Positions 53,083 through 60,547 of a stretch of 64,000 bases of DNA are shown in pieces. Position numbers and translations under genes: made by a program. The first letter of the stretch is position 1, and the number at the start of each line of letters is the position of its first letter. The DNA is from Kiritimatiellia bacterium (GTDB lineage: Bacteria > Verrucomicrobiota > Kiritimatiellia > UBA8416 > YA12-FULL-48-11), in contig JAQUPZ010000005.1 in assembly GCA_028716365.1 (NCBI GenBank), forward strand, positions 124,001 through 188,000, read 5' to 3'. The notes below the pieces were generated by a model, which did not search any database, was not told the DNA's origin, and saw only the letters and a program-made list of their open reading frames with translations.

Positions 53083-53350
53083 ATTCAGGATTTTCGAAAC
53101 TGAGGAGTTCAAGAAAGCCTTGATTCGACTCGGACCTCCTCGTTTTCTGCGGAAGAAACTCGATAGTTACATTTATCCCCAATTACGGCAGAGCCCATAT
53201 TTCGGACCCAATATCAAAAAGCTGCAGGACTATACGCCCACAACATGGCGGTACCGGATCGGCCCTTATCGCGTTTTTTATTCTCTGGACGAAGTCGATA
53301 AAATTGTTTTTGTCCTGACAATTGATGACCGGAAAGACGCATACAGATAA
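53051..53350 (+). CDS. Cassette 23: RelE/ParE-family toxin
   Basis: 99 residues: FRIFETEEFKKALIRLGPP, a central helix, then GPNIKKLQDYTPTTWRYRIGPYRVFYSLDEVDKIVFVLTIDDRKDAYR in consecutive parts. The closing 'WRYRIGxYRVxY...IDDRKDAYR' is the RelE/ParE C-terminal pattern with basic and aromatic catalytic-type residues. RelE members cleave ribosome-bound mRNA and ParE members poison gyrase; the class cannot be fixed from sequence alone. Confidence 0.85.
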   Translation: MQNADAAHSLEFRIFETEEFKKALIRLGPPRFLRKKLDSYIYPQLRQSPYFGPNIKKLQDYTPTTWRYRIGPYRVFYSLDEVDKIVFVLTIDDRKDAYR

Positions 53351-53353
53351 TAA

Positions 53354-53417
53354 GGCCAACAAAACATCGGAGAGTATTGCCGTGAAGCGCGGCAAACTCT
53401 CAATGTGGGCGTTCGCA
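53354..53417 (+). repeat. attC site 23
   Basis: GGCCAAC to GTTCGCA, 64 bp. Stem TTGCCG/CGGCAA with outer arms ATCGGAGAGT/ACTCTCAATGT. The first heptamer fits its own cassette start (GTCGGGT) at only 4 of 7 positions. Confidence 0.75.
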
Positions 53418-53438
53418 CTTAAGAAGCAAAAAACAGAC

Positions 53439-53467
53439 TTGTATCAGATAAGAAGTAAGAATATATT
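53439..53467 (+). promoter_or_regulatory. Promoter of the cassette 24 TA pair, leaderless configuration
   Basis: TTGTAT, a 17-nt spacer and TATATT, followed by 6 nt and ATG 53474. As at hicBA, the transcript would begin at the start codon and no ribosome site precedes it. Confidence 0.65.
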
Positions 53468-53473
53468 CCTAGC

Positions 53474-53674
53474 ATGACAACTGTTCAAGAAATAGAAAAA
53501 GCAGTCAAACATCTGCCGGAAGACGAGCTTCACTCGTTTCGTTCCTGGTTTGAGGATTTTGACGCACAAGCATGGGACAAACAGATTGAACAGGATGTTC
53601 GGAGTGGAAAGTTGGACGTCTTTGCTGATCAGGCAGTTAAAGACCTCAAGGCCAACAAATGCACTCGTCTGTAA
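53474..53674 (+). CDS. Cassette 24: antitoxin-like protein
   Basis: 66 residues: TTVQEIEKAVKHLPEDELHSFRSWFEDFDAQAWDKQIEQDV (in parts) and a C-terminal SGKLDVFADQAVKDLKANKCTRL segment. This is a widespread small antitoxin-type protein paired with the following RelE-like toxin. It has no evident DNA-binding motif. Overlaps the toxin gene by 16 nt. Confidence 0.8.
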   Translation: MTTVQEIEKAVKHLPEDELHSFRSWFEDFDAQAWDKQIEQDVRSGKLDVFADQAVKDLKANKCTRL

Positions 53675-53925
53675 AACACCACGCTAACCCGCAATTTTGG
53701 AAATGTTATTACAGCTTGCCGCAGTCCATCCAGAAACTAGCAGATGAGAATTATGATCTTCTCAAAAGTAATCTTCACCACCCATCCTTACACTTCAAGA
53801 AAGTTGGTCGCTTTTGTTCCGTCCGTGTCGGACGAAGATACAGAGTTCTTGGCGTAGAATCCGGACAAAACATTGTTTGGTTCTGGATCGGCACTCATTC
53901 GGAATACGACATTCTAATTAAATGA
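53659..53925 (+). CDS. Cassette 24: RelE/HigB-like toxin
   Basis: 88 residues: FWKCYYSLPQSIQKLADENYDLLKSN, then HPSLHFKKVGRFCSVRVGRRYRVLGVE and a closing NIVWFWIGTHSEYDILIK (each quoted in part). The 'HPSLxFKKVGxxxSVRVGxRYRVLG...WFWIGxHxEYD' pattern marks a defined RelE-superfamily subgroup always preceded by the antitoxin type found here. Confidence 0.85.
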   Translation: MHSSVKHHANPQFWKCYYSLPQSIQKLADENYDLLKSNLHHPSLHFKKVGRFCSVRVGRRYRVLGVESGQNIVWFWIGTHSEYDILIK

Positions 53926-53927
53926 GG

Positions 53928-54002
53928 TGCGAACTAGCTCTTGCAGGCGATTCTCAACCCGCGCCGCGCGGGTCTCGAACCGCCTGAAGATGATCGTTCG
54001 GT
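53928..54002 (+). repeat. attC site 24
   Basis: TGCGAAC to GTTCGGT, 75 bp. Stem CAACCCGCG/CGCGGGTCTCG-type with outer arms GCAGGCG/CGCCTGA. First heptamer matches its own core GTTCGCA. Confidence 0.8.
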
Positions 54003-54015
54003 TTGAGGAAATGAT

Positions 54016-54369
54016 ATGATAGCGTTTTCAGCAATCTGGTTTCTGCTCATCGCTGGCGTGGCCATCTTTCCCATGATTGCTTTGCGGAAGCGCCAAAGCA
54101 CGACATGGTGGGACTGGGTTTACCCATTCACGGGAATCGTTGCATGGTTCCCTCTCGGCATGTCAAACATTGGGTCAACGGTTTCCTTGTCCAACTTCGT
54201 CGTTGAGGTGTTCTGGATTGCCGTTCTCTCGGTCGTAATTCCGTGGGGACGATGGTTGTTGTTGAGAACCGAAAATAAACAGGTCAAGACATTGTGTTTC
54301 TTGCTGACCTTCCTGCCAATTCTGGCAGCAGTGGTCATTCGATTGACAATGCCAACATTACCTGAATAG
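54016..54369 (+). CDS. Cassette 25: polytopic membrane protein, unknown
   Basis: 117 residues with helices IAFSAIWFLLIAGVAIFPMIA, FVVEVFWIAVLSVVIPWG and TLCFLLTFLPILAAVVIRL, and possibly a fourth around WVYPFTGIVAWFPLGM. A basic loop RKRQS follows the first helix. No family recognised. Lies between two TA cassettes. Confidence 0.65.
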   Translation: MIAFSAIWFLLIAGVAIFPMIALRKRQSTTWWDWVYPFTGIVAWFPLGMSNIGSTVSLSNFVVEVFWIAVLSVVIPWGRWLLLRTENKQVKTLCFLLTFLPILAAVVIRLTMPTLPE

Positions 54370-54372
54370 TAA

Positions 54373-54443
54373 ACCGAACCACCGCCTCCACCGTATTCCT
54401 CACCCGCGGCGGGTTCGGAATCCGGTGAGGCGTGCCGTTAAGC
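54373..54443 (+). repeat. attC site 25
   Basis: ACCGAAC to GTTAAGC, 71 bp. Arms CGCCTCCACCG/CCGGTGAGGCG with one unpaired base, inner TTCCTCACCCG/CGGGTTCGGAA. First heptamer matches its own core GTTCGGT. Confidence 0.85.
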
Positions 54444-54488
54444 CGCGCGGCGCGGCTTAACGGCGAGCTGCTCAGCTCGCCGCTCGGT
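54437..54488 (+). repeat. Cassette 26: ORF-less minimal mini-cassette (attC site 26)
   Basis: A 45-bp unit: GTTAAGCCGC/GCGGCTTAAC hairpin (54437-54461) then GGCGAGCTG/CAGCTCGCC with a 2-nt loop and a degenerate core GCTCGGT (54482-54488). Its first 35 or so bases are identical to those of cassette 14; it looks like the same element without the nested insertion. Confidence 0.8.
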
Positions 54489-54499
54489 CACAAAACAAC

Positions 54500-54528
54500 T
54501 TGACGTCATGACGTTATAACGTTACATT
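54500..54528 (+). promoter_or_regulatory. Promoter and operator of the cassette 27 TA pair
   Basis: TTGACG at 54500-54505, a 17-nt spacer and TACATT at 54523-54528. The spacer holds the palindrome ACGTTATAACGT (54511-54522) and the -35 box overlaps TGACGTCA (54501-54508). Both are candidate sites for the ribbon-helix-helix antitoxin. Confidence 0.65.
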
Positions 54529-54552
54529 ATCACCAGAAATAGGAGAATAAAT

Positions 54553-54786
54553 ATGAGCGTAGCAGTTAAACGTGCAACAGTTTATCTGGATTCATCTCTT
54601 CACCGCGTACTAAGGCTGAAATCCGCAGAAACTTCACGAAGCGTATCAGAATTGATTGGCGAAGCAGTAACATGGGCCCTTCAGGAGGATCTTGATGATT
54701 TGAAGATTTTCAAGAAGAGAGCGCATGAACCCACCATTTCATTTGAATCCGCTTTAAAGGAGTTGAAGCGCAATGGGAAAATATAG
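54553..54786 (+). CDS. Cassette 27: ribbon-helix-helix antitoxin
   Basis: 77 residues with an AGGAGA site 6 nt upstream of ATG 54553. RATVYLDSSLHRVLRLKSAETSRSVSELIGEAVTWAL (in parts) is a ribbon-helix-helix motif, and the C-terminal FKKRAHEPTISFESALKEL is the toxin-binding tail. Likely autorepressor of the promoter at 54500. Overlaps the toxin gene by 14 nt. Confidence 0.85.
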   Translation: MSVAVKRATVYLDSSLHRVLRLKSAETSRSVSELIGEAVTWALQEDLDDLKIFKKRAHEPTISFESALKELKRNGKI

Positions 54787-55030
54787 GATCGAACTTAAGA
54801 AAAGCGTTCAGAAGGATTTCGACCCTATACCCAAGAAAGACCTGCAGAGGATCATTCTAGCAACAAAATCCCTAGCCGATGATCCACGCCCTCCTCAATC
54901 CAAGAAACTCTCCGGTTACGAGCAATACCGGTTGCGCCAGGGCAACTATCGGATTCTTTACGAAATTAAAGACGACTTACTGATTGTGTTTGTGGTCGGA
55001 GTCGGACACCGGAAAGATATCTACAGATGA
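54773..55030 (+). CDS. Cassette 27: RelE-family toxin
   Basis: 85 residues: KYRIELKKSVQKDFDPIPKKDLQRI, KKLSGYEQYRLRQGNYRILYEI and LIVFVVGVGHRKDIYR (each quoted in part) give the complete RelE/StbE pattern, including the basic 'YRLRQGNYRILY' strand and the C-terminal 'GHRKDIYR'. Predicted ribosome-dependent mRNA interferase. It is the last gene of the array; its stop overlaps attC 27. Confidence 0.9.
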   Translation: MGKYRIELKKSVQKDFDPIPKKDLQRIILATKSLADDPRPPQSKKLSGYEQYRLRQGNYRILYEIKDDLLIVFVVGVGHRKDIYR

Positions 55031-55097
55031 CCGAACCAGTTTTTGAACGCGATTCTCAACCCTGCGGGTTTCGAACGCATTAAAATGACCGTTCTAT
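55030..55097 (+). repeat. attC site 27, end of array
   Basis: ACCGAAC to a degenerate GTTCTAT, 68 bp. Stem TCAACCC/GGGTTTCGA-type with outer TTTTTGAACGCG/GAACGCATTAAAA arms. No further core site follows; the array stops at the 3' end of the HD-CHAD gene. Confidence 0.75.
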
Positions 55098-55098
55098 T

Positions 55099-56607
55099 TC
55101 ATTTATCTGCCTTGTCTTTATTCTTAATCCGGCAGATCGAAGCAACGGTTTTGTGGAAACGTTGAGAGTTCACATCTCTCCAGGCGCGTATTGTTTTTTT
55201 CATCGCCTTCCTTCGTGCAGAAGCCAGATGCCGCCTGAGTTCGGTGGAGACCACCAGCGAATTTCCCGCATGTATCTGAAGATAAACATCTATGTCATGG
55301 ATTTTACCTAGAACATCAGTGACGCCATTCAACTTCTTCTCCACTATCAAGGCCTTGCGGCCCAGCGCCGGTGAAGCAAATTCCGCAGCATAACGCACAC
55401 GCCGGCATTGCCGTCTGACGGCATGAAGTTCTTCGATGTTCATCGCCCTGAAAGGCTTTTCCAACCGTGGTAACTTTTCATATGCCTTATAAAACCGCCG
55501 GGAAATAAACTCCTTCAAACCGGCCATTCTCCTGCCCCGCTCCCTTTCCAGTCGCGGAATTTCGATTCGCGCAAAGAAAGAAACCTGCCTGAACGGCTTC
55601 TTGAACTCCTCGGATTGGAGAAAATGCCTCAAATCTTCCAGGCATTGATCATTCTTTGACTGCTGGAGACTGAAGTAATCTTCCCACGCTATTTTCCCTG
55701 CCCCGAAATGTCCTGCTTCAAATTCCCGCAGGAACTCCATCCACACCTGCGAATCCCTGGCCAGACTCAACTGGTCACACACTTTTGTTATCGACTGCCG
55801 TAATTCCCCGGCGCTGGTATTTTTAAGGACCGGTTTAAAGAAACGAAGCGCAGCCTTGGTCCGGCGAAGGGTGACACGAAGATCATGCAGGCATTCAGGA
55901 TCGACGCCCATTATAGATCCTTCCACGTTATCATCGGCCAACCTGACGAGAATACAGACAAGTTTACGCGCATATTCAATCAGGGATTCACGACCGGTCA
56001 ACACCGTGCCAAATCGCGGTCCGGAAATCTTCTCCTTTTTAACGTGCAGTATTCTGACAGGTATTTTGAATACGCTTTCCCATAAGTCGGCTTTCATGCG
56101 GGCCAATTCGATGTTGGCGCTGTAAATATCTTCCCGGACAACAATTTCACACACAGTCCGGTTTGCTTTGACTGATATTATTGAACTGCTTTGAATATGG
56201 CCGTGGTCCAACCCGTCGGCGATCCTGAGATAGGCCGCGATTTTCAGCATCTTTTCACGGTCCCTGAAGCCGGGCATATTGATTTGGGCCGGAACACGGC
56301 AACGCCGCCCCGAGTGCAGAAGGATTGCGCCGGCAATAATGGCACGTTCGGCAGAAGTAAATCCGGAAAGACCTTCATTGAGAACAATCTCGGCGCTCCG
56401 GTATGCGTGATTTTTCCCGTTTTCGCTGTAAGACACATCATGCAATCTGCATGTTGTCTCGAGCAGACGCTTGTCATTCTGAGAAAGGCCGGTGACTGCT
56501 TTTGTACGGTCAAACAGCTTCAGAGCAATGCGGGTAACGTACTCGGTATGCTGGATTTCGTTATCGTATTTCTCGCACAATTCAAGATCGGTGAGGCGTC
56601 TTTTCAT
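55099..56607 (-). CDS. HD domain (Ppx-type) fused to CHAD domain
   Basis: 502 residues from ATG 56607. Residues about 15-190 form an HD-type domain like the C-terminal domain of Ppx/GppA proteins: HTEYVTRIALKLFD, CRLHDVSYSENGKNHAYRS, AILLHSGRRCR, AAYLRIADGLDHGH. From about 205 a CHAD domain follows with the conserved basic helices HDLRVTLRRTKAALRFF and LHAVRRQCRRVRYAAEF. CHAD domains bind polyphosphate. It is the last gene of the ppx-ppk1 operon, 9 bp after ppk1, so a role as polyphosphate sensor, anchor or regulator is likely. Confidence 0.85.
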   Translation of the reverse strand: MKRRLTDLELCEKYDNEIQHTEYVTRIALKLFDRTKAVTGLSQNDKRLLETTCRLHDVSYSENGKNHAYRSAEIVLNEGLSGFTSAERAIIAGAILLHSGRRCRVPAQINMPGFRDREKMLKIAAYLRIADGLDHGHIQSSSIISVKANRTVCEIVVREDIYSANIELARMKADLWESVFKIPVRILHVKKEKISGPRFGTVLTGRESLIEYARKLVCILVRLADDNVEGSIMGVDPECLHDLRVTLRRTKAALRFFKPVLKNTSAGELRQSITKVCDQLSLARDSQVWMEFLREFEAGHFGAGKIAWEDYFSLQQSKNDQCLEDLRHFLQSEEFKKPFRQVSFFARIEIPRLERERGRRMAGLKEFISRRFYKAYEKLPRLEKPFRAMNIEELHAVRRQCRRVRYAAEFASPALGRKALIVEKKLNGVTDVLGKIHDIDVYLQIHAGNSLVVSTELRRHLASARRKAMKKTIRAWRDVNSQRFHKTVASICRIKNKDKADK

Positions 56608-56616
56608 TATGGCCAC

Positions 56617-58734
56617 TCATTCTTTTTCCGCTTCCGGGGATTTGTGTGGAATGAAAACCGTCTGCTTCGCCCTGGTTTCGTTTTCAACCTTTTCACATGC
56701 ATTCCGATACAGAAACTCCTGGCACCGGAAACCTTCGCCCCTGGCACGGGGATCTTCTATCCGTTCATATACTCCGTCCTGCCTGAGCCTGTGGCTTTTT
56801 GCCGTATCCTTGAAACAGGAATCGAGGATCATTTTCAACCTGGCCTTGCCGGATTTGCTGTCCACCGGCACCATGAGTTCAACACGTCTCACGAGATTTC
56901 TCGGCATCCAGTCTGCGCTGGATATGTAAATTTTTTCCGCCCCGCCATCCAGGAAATAGAATATCCTGCTGTGCTCGAGAAAACGGTCCACGATACTTAT
57001 AACGGTTATATTCTCACTCAATTTGGGTACACCGGGACGAAGACAGCATATTCCCCTGACATTCAGTTTGATCTGGACACCGGCTTTGGACGCAGAGTAA
57101 AGGGCCTCGATCATGTCCCTGTCGACCAGCGAATTCATCTTTGCCATGATCAAGGCTTTCTGCCCCTCGCGACTGCGACCAGCCTCATTCTCTATCAGTT
57201 CGATCAATCTTTCCTTCAGGCCGATCGGAGAAGCATATATCTTCAGGAACTTCTGCGGTTCGGAATATCCCGTGACCGTATTGAAGAACACGGATGCGTC
57301 CGCACCAAGGCTTTCATCCCTGGTCATGAAACTTATATCCGTATAAAGTTTTGCAGTCCGTTCATTGTAATTTCCCGTTCCAAAATGGACATAACGGACA
57401 ATCCCCTGCTGTTCACGCCGGACCACAGCACATATTTTAGAATGCACCTTCAATCCCTTCAATCCGTATATCACCTGGACGCCGCTCTTCTCGAGGGACC
57501 TGGCCCAGCTGATGTTGCGTTCCTCGTCAAACCGTGCCCTTAATTCCACGATTGCAGTAACGTACTTGCCTTTCCGTGCCGCACGATCGAGCGCCTGTAT
57601 GACCGGACTGTTCGTGCTTGTCCGGTAAAGTGTCTGTTTAATTGAAAGCACATCCGGATCATCCGCTGCCTGCTGAATGAATTTCACAACAGGCTCGTAA
57701 CTGTCATAAGGATGACACAACAGGATGTCCCTCCTGCTTATCTCGGTAAACATGCTGCCTGCCGGATCAATGTCCGGCGGCTGCTGCGGTTCCCATCGCT
57801 TGAACCTGAGCGAATTGAAACCATCTATCGACAATAACTCCCTGAAATCAACAAGGCTCACCGGCCCCGGCAGTTCGAATATGCTCTCCTGCCGTACCTG
57901 CAGGGCCTTCTGCAGGAACCCTGTCAACATTTTTGAAGCTGTTGCCTCCACCTCCAAACGCACACAACGCTCTTCTTTCCTGCGGCTCACCAGATTTTCC
58001 ATATCGGCCATGAAATCGGACGACACTTCATCATTGAAACTGAAATCCGCATTCCTCGTTATCCTGAAAACAACAGTCTCCATGATCTTTTTGCCGGGAA
58101 AATAACGGTCAATAAAGGTACGGACAATGTTCTCAACCGTAGTGTAGGCATTGTCATTCTCCGACGGCAGTCTCACAAGTCTGCGAAGGCATGCCCCCAG
58201 AGGGATGACTGCATACAGGGGTTTTTTATTCTCATCTTCACCTTCAAGCCTTACGGCAAGATTCAGCCTCAGGTTTGACACGAGCGGAAAATCTTCAGCC
58301 GACTGGACGGCCTGAGGAGACGCAACCGGATATATTTCCTCCTGGAATATTTTTTCAAGGTAACTCGTCTCATGGTCGGAATAGGTTCCCGCCAAGATCA
58401 ATCTTATACCCGCGGTTTTCAATTCAGGCTCAATCCCGCCGGTAAAACAAGCATACTGCGCCTGAACCATTTCTTTTGTCCTCGTCAGGATTTTCTCCAG
58501 CTGTTCGCGCGGTGTCATACCGGAATTATCGGCCCTGTCAACCCCGTCTGATATCAGCAACTCCAGGCCTCCGACGCGTACCATGAAGAATTCATCCAGG
58601 TTCGACGCTGTTATGGTCAGGAAATTTACCCTTTCAAGCAGTGGTACACGGCCATCCGAAGCCTCGCCCAATACCCGCTGGTTGAAATCAAGCCAGCTCA
58701 ATTCCCTGTTATTCAGATTTGCCGACTGGCTCAT
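56617..58734 (-). CDS. ppk: Polyphosphate kinase 1
   Basis: 705 residues; reversibly polymerises the gamma-phosphate of ATP into polyphosphate. The four-domain PPK1 layout is seen: N-terminal helix domain (RELSWLDFNQRVLGEA), head domain, and two phospholipase-D-like catalytic domains with the autophosphorylated His in KGLKVHSKICAVVRR, YVHFGTGNYNERTAKLYTD and the second His in LEHSRIFYFLDGG with YISSADWMPRNLVRRVEL (in part). Length is normal. It overlaps ppx by 26 nt and is followed by the HD-CHAD gene. Confidence 0.97.
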   Translation of the reverse strand: MSQSANLNNRELSWLDFNQRVLGEASDGRVPLLERVNFLTITASNLDEFFMVRVGGLELLISDGVDRADNSGMTPREQLEKILTRTKEMVQAQYACFTGGIEPELKTAGIRLILAGTYSDHETSYLEKIFQEEIYPVASPQAVQSAEDFPLVSNLRLNLAVRLEGEDENKKPLYAVIPLGACLRRLVRLPSENDNAYTTVENIVRTFIDRYFPGKKIMETVVFRITRNADFSFNDEVSSDFMADMENLVSRRKEERCVRLEVEATASKMLTGFLQKALQVRQESIFELPGPVSLVDFRELLSIDGFNSLRFKRWEPQQPPDIDPAGSMFTEISRRDILLCHPYDSYEPVVKFIQQAADDPDVLSIKQTLYRTSTNSPVIQALDRAARKGKYVTAIVELRARFDEERNISWARSLEKSGVQVIYGLKGLKVHSKICAVVRREQQGIVRYVHFGTGNYNERTAKLYTDISFMTRDESLGADASVFFNTVTGYSEPQKFLKIYASPIGLKERLIELIENEAGRSREGQKALIMAKMNSLVDRDMIEALYSASKAGVQIKLNVRGICCLRPGVPKLSENITVISIVDRFLEHSRIFYFLDGGAEKIYISSADWMPRNLVRRVELMVPVDSKSGKARLKMILDSCFKDTAKSHRLRQDGVYERIEDPRARGEGFRCQEFLYRNACEKVENETRAKQTVFIPHKSPEAEKE

Positions 58735-60289
58735 CTTCCGTCCCTCTGCCTCTGGTTAGAAGTACTTTCACGCCATAAACCCTTTCAAACATCTGGCACT
58801 CTTCTTCCAATGCATGCTTTTCAAGAACAAGGTCCCTGTCGGTATTTACCCCGATAATCAGTCTGTCATCCTCAACTTTGACATCCATTCCAAGCCCATG
58901 AAGTGATCGCGCCGAATCAAGAGTATCGGCAATGCGAAGAATGGCCGCCAGCTTCGTCACAATAATCCTGCTCTTGCGATCAAGTGTGCCGTAAAACTCG
59001 TGCTCCATCCGCGGAATGGCTTTTCTATGATACCGCGCAACAAGCGCAACCAGCATAATGTCCCTGGGTCCCAACCCGAAAATATCACTGTTCATGATAA
59101 GATACATGGAATGTTTGTGATGGCTCCTGTTGCTTATGAAATGACCTGTATCATGAAGAATCGCGGCCAGGTTCAGGATCAGTTCGTGCCTTGGATCGAG
59201 ATGGTGTTCCTTCTGCAACGCAAAGAAAATCTTCCGGCAGAGTGTTGAAACAAACCGCACATGATTGTGTTCCATGTGATATTTCCGGCCGATCTCAAGA
59301 GCGGAACTGATGATCTGTCCCCTGAACTCTTTCGTCCATGATTCGTGCGTAACCATTTCATGTATAATACCATCCCTGATGGTGGCAGAGGAAACATGGA
59401 TGTCCTTTACGCCCAGTCTTTCCGCAAGCTGGACATACACCATAAGAGCGGGTCCAACGGTTTCCGCATCCGGATAGGACAAATGGTACTTCTTCACAAT
59501 ATCATCCGGCTGTAACCTGCTGATCTCTCCTGTCAGCTTCTCCAGGTCCGTAACCGCAAGCTTTACAATGGTGGTCTTGTCCCAGCCGGGTACAATCGCG
59601 CCGGCCGCGAATCGTGCATCACCCCCAAGCACCAGCAGAACAGGATGCCCGATTTTTCCAATACCCATCTTGATGCCATCCACCGCCCTTTCGATCTGGG
59701 TCTTCATAACATGGCGGAGTCGGGATTCCGGAACATTATAATCCTCAAGCGATCTTCGGATCCTGTATGAGCCAATCTTGAAAACCTGGGCATTGCCGAC
59801 AGAACCCTGACGGAGCGTCAAAGAATCGGTGCTGCCTCCGCCAACTTCCATTATCAGCAAGTTGCTACCCCCGGCAAGTTCGGCTTTTTTCAGATATTTG
59901 TGCACGGCCAGGTATGTATATCTGCTGATTTCGGCATCTTCCAGAATTTCGACACTCAGTCCTGTCGCTACAAAAATACGATCAAGAACTTCATCCCGGT
60001 TGATAGATTCCCTTATGGCGCTGGTGGCAACCGCCACGACTTTCGCCTGATCGGTAAGGCCGTATTCATGAAGGATCCTCTGGTAATCACGCAACCCCTT
60101 TACACATTCCTCTATGGTCTCCTGCTCGATACAGCCTTTTGTAAACGTATCACGGCCCAGAAGGACTGCCCGCTGAAGTGTGTCGAGCATCTTGAAACCG
60201 CCTTGCTTGTCGGTTTCGGCAACCGCCATCCTGATGGAAGTTGTGCCTATTTCTATTACCGCAAAAAGATCTTCGCCTTTTGGTGTCAT
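58709..60289 (-). CDS. ppx: Exopolyphosphatase/guanosine pentaphosphatase (Ppx/GppA)
   Basis: 526 residues. The ASKHA ATPase-like part has FAVIEIGTTSIRMAVAE at the N-terminus and LLIMEVGGGSTDSLTL with the catalytic-type Glu. A C-terminal HD-type domain (ILHDTGHFISNRSHHKHSMY, VALVARYHRKAIP, AAILRIADTLDSARS) is followed by a short tail. Full length for the E. coli Ppx type. It degrades polyphosphate from the ends, or hydrolyses pppGpp. First gene of the ppx-ppk1-HD/CHAD operon; synthesis and degradation are thus co-expressed. Confidence 0.93.
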   Translation of the reverse strand: MTPKGEDLFAVIEIGTTSIRMAVAETDKQGGFKMLDTLQRAVLLGRDTFTKGCIEQETIEECVKGLRDYQRILHEYGLTDQAKVVAVATSAIRESINRDEVLDRIFVATGLSVEILEDAEISRYTYLAVHKYLKKAELAGGSNLLIMEVGGGSTDSLTLRQGSVGNAQVFKIGSYRIRRSLEDYNVPESRLRHVMKTQIERAVDGIKMGIGKIGHPVLLVLGGDARFAAGAIVPGWDKTTIVKLAVTDLEKLTGEISRLQPDDIVKKYHLSYPDAETVGPALMVYVQLAERLGVKDIHVSSATIRDGIIHEMVTHESWTKEFRGQIISSALEIGRKYHMEHNHVRFVSTLCRKIFFALQKEHHLDPRHELILNLAAILHDTGHFISNRSHHKHSMYLIMNSDIFGLGPRDIMLVALVARYHRKAIPRMEHEFYGTLDRKSRIIVTKLAAILRIADTLDSARSLHGLGMDVKVEDDRLIIGVNTDRDLVLEKHALEEECQMFERVYGVKVLLTRGRGTEDEPVGKSE

Positions 60290-60547
60290 TGCTGCCTGCC
60301 CAACGCAATACTGCCGATCTTAAGTTAACATTTTCACATGAATATTATCATCAATATCATAATAGACATGTCCAAGTCCACATTGAAGGAGTATCGTATA
60401 AAATGGATAAGACGTTATTGACAACAATACACTTCCGTCTATATCATTTAGAAAAGCGAGAAAAGTATGCCGGAAATGTTGTTCCGAATTATTTCCAAAG
60501 CAGCTATTGAAGCAGGGCAAATCTCATCTAAATCCTTATAAAACGCC
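60290..60547. other. Divergent intergenic region ppx / SulP
   Basis: 258 bp, A+T-rich, holding the divergent promoters of the polyphosphate operon and the SulP gene. No clear coding frame, hairpin terminator or repeat was seen. Confidence 0.4.

Larger units (their letters stand above)
40521..55097. mobile_element. Chromosomal integron: intI, attI region and about 27 cassettes
   Basis: A divergent tyrosine integrase with integron-specific features is followed by an array of about 27 units, all on the plus strand, each holding zero to two small genes and ending in an attC-like inverted repeat of mostly 59-92 bp. Each attC starts with an RYYYAAC heptamer and ends with a GTTRRRY-like core site. 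For 23 units the first heptamer is the exact reverse complement of the core site at the start of that same unit, as expected if the unit entered as a circle. Many attC stems have one unpaired base on the upstream arm, the pattern that sets strand choice in known integrons. The array ends next to the polyphosphate operon. Confidence 0.95.

Noticed and set aside
42640..55097. CRISPR array
   Set aside because: The repeats are spaced by gene-size units, vary in sequence, contain inverted symmetry and follow attC rules; no short constant repeats with uniform spacers or cas genes are present.
56191..57543. 450-residue plus-strand frame across the HD-CHAD and ppk1 genes
   Set aside because: Antisense shadow spanning two well-supported genes; no family resemblance.
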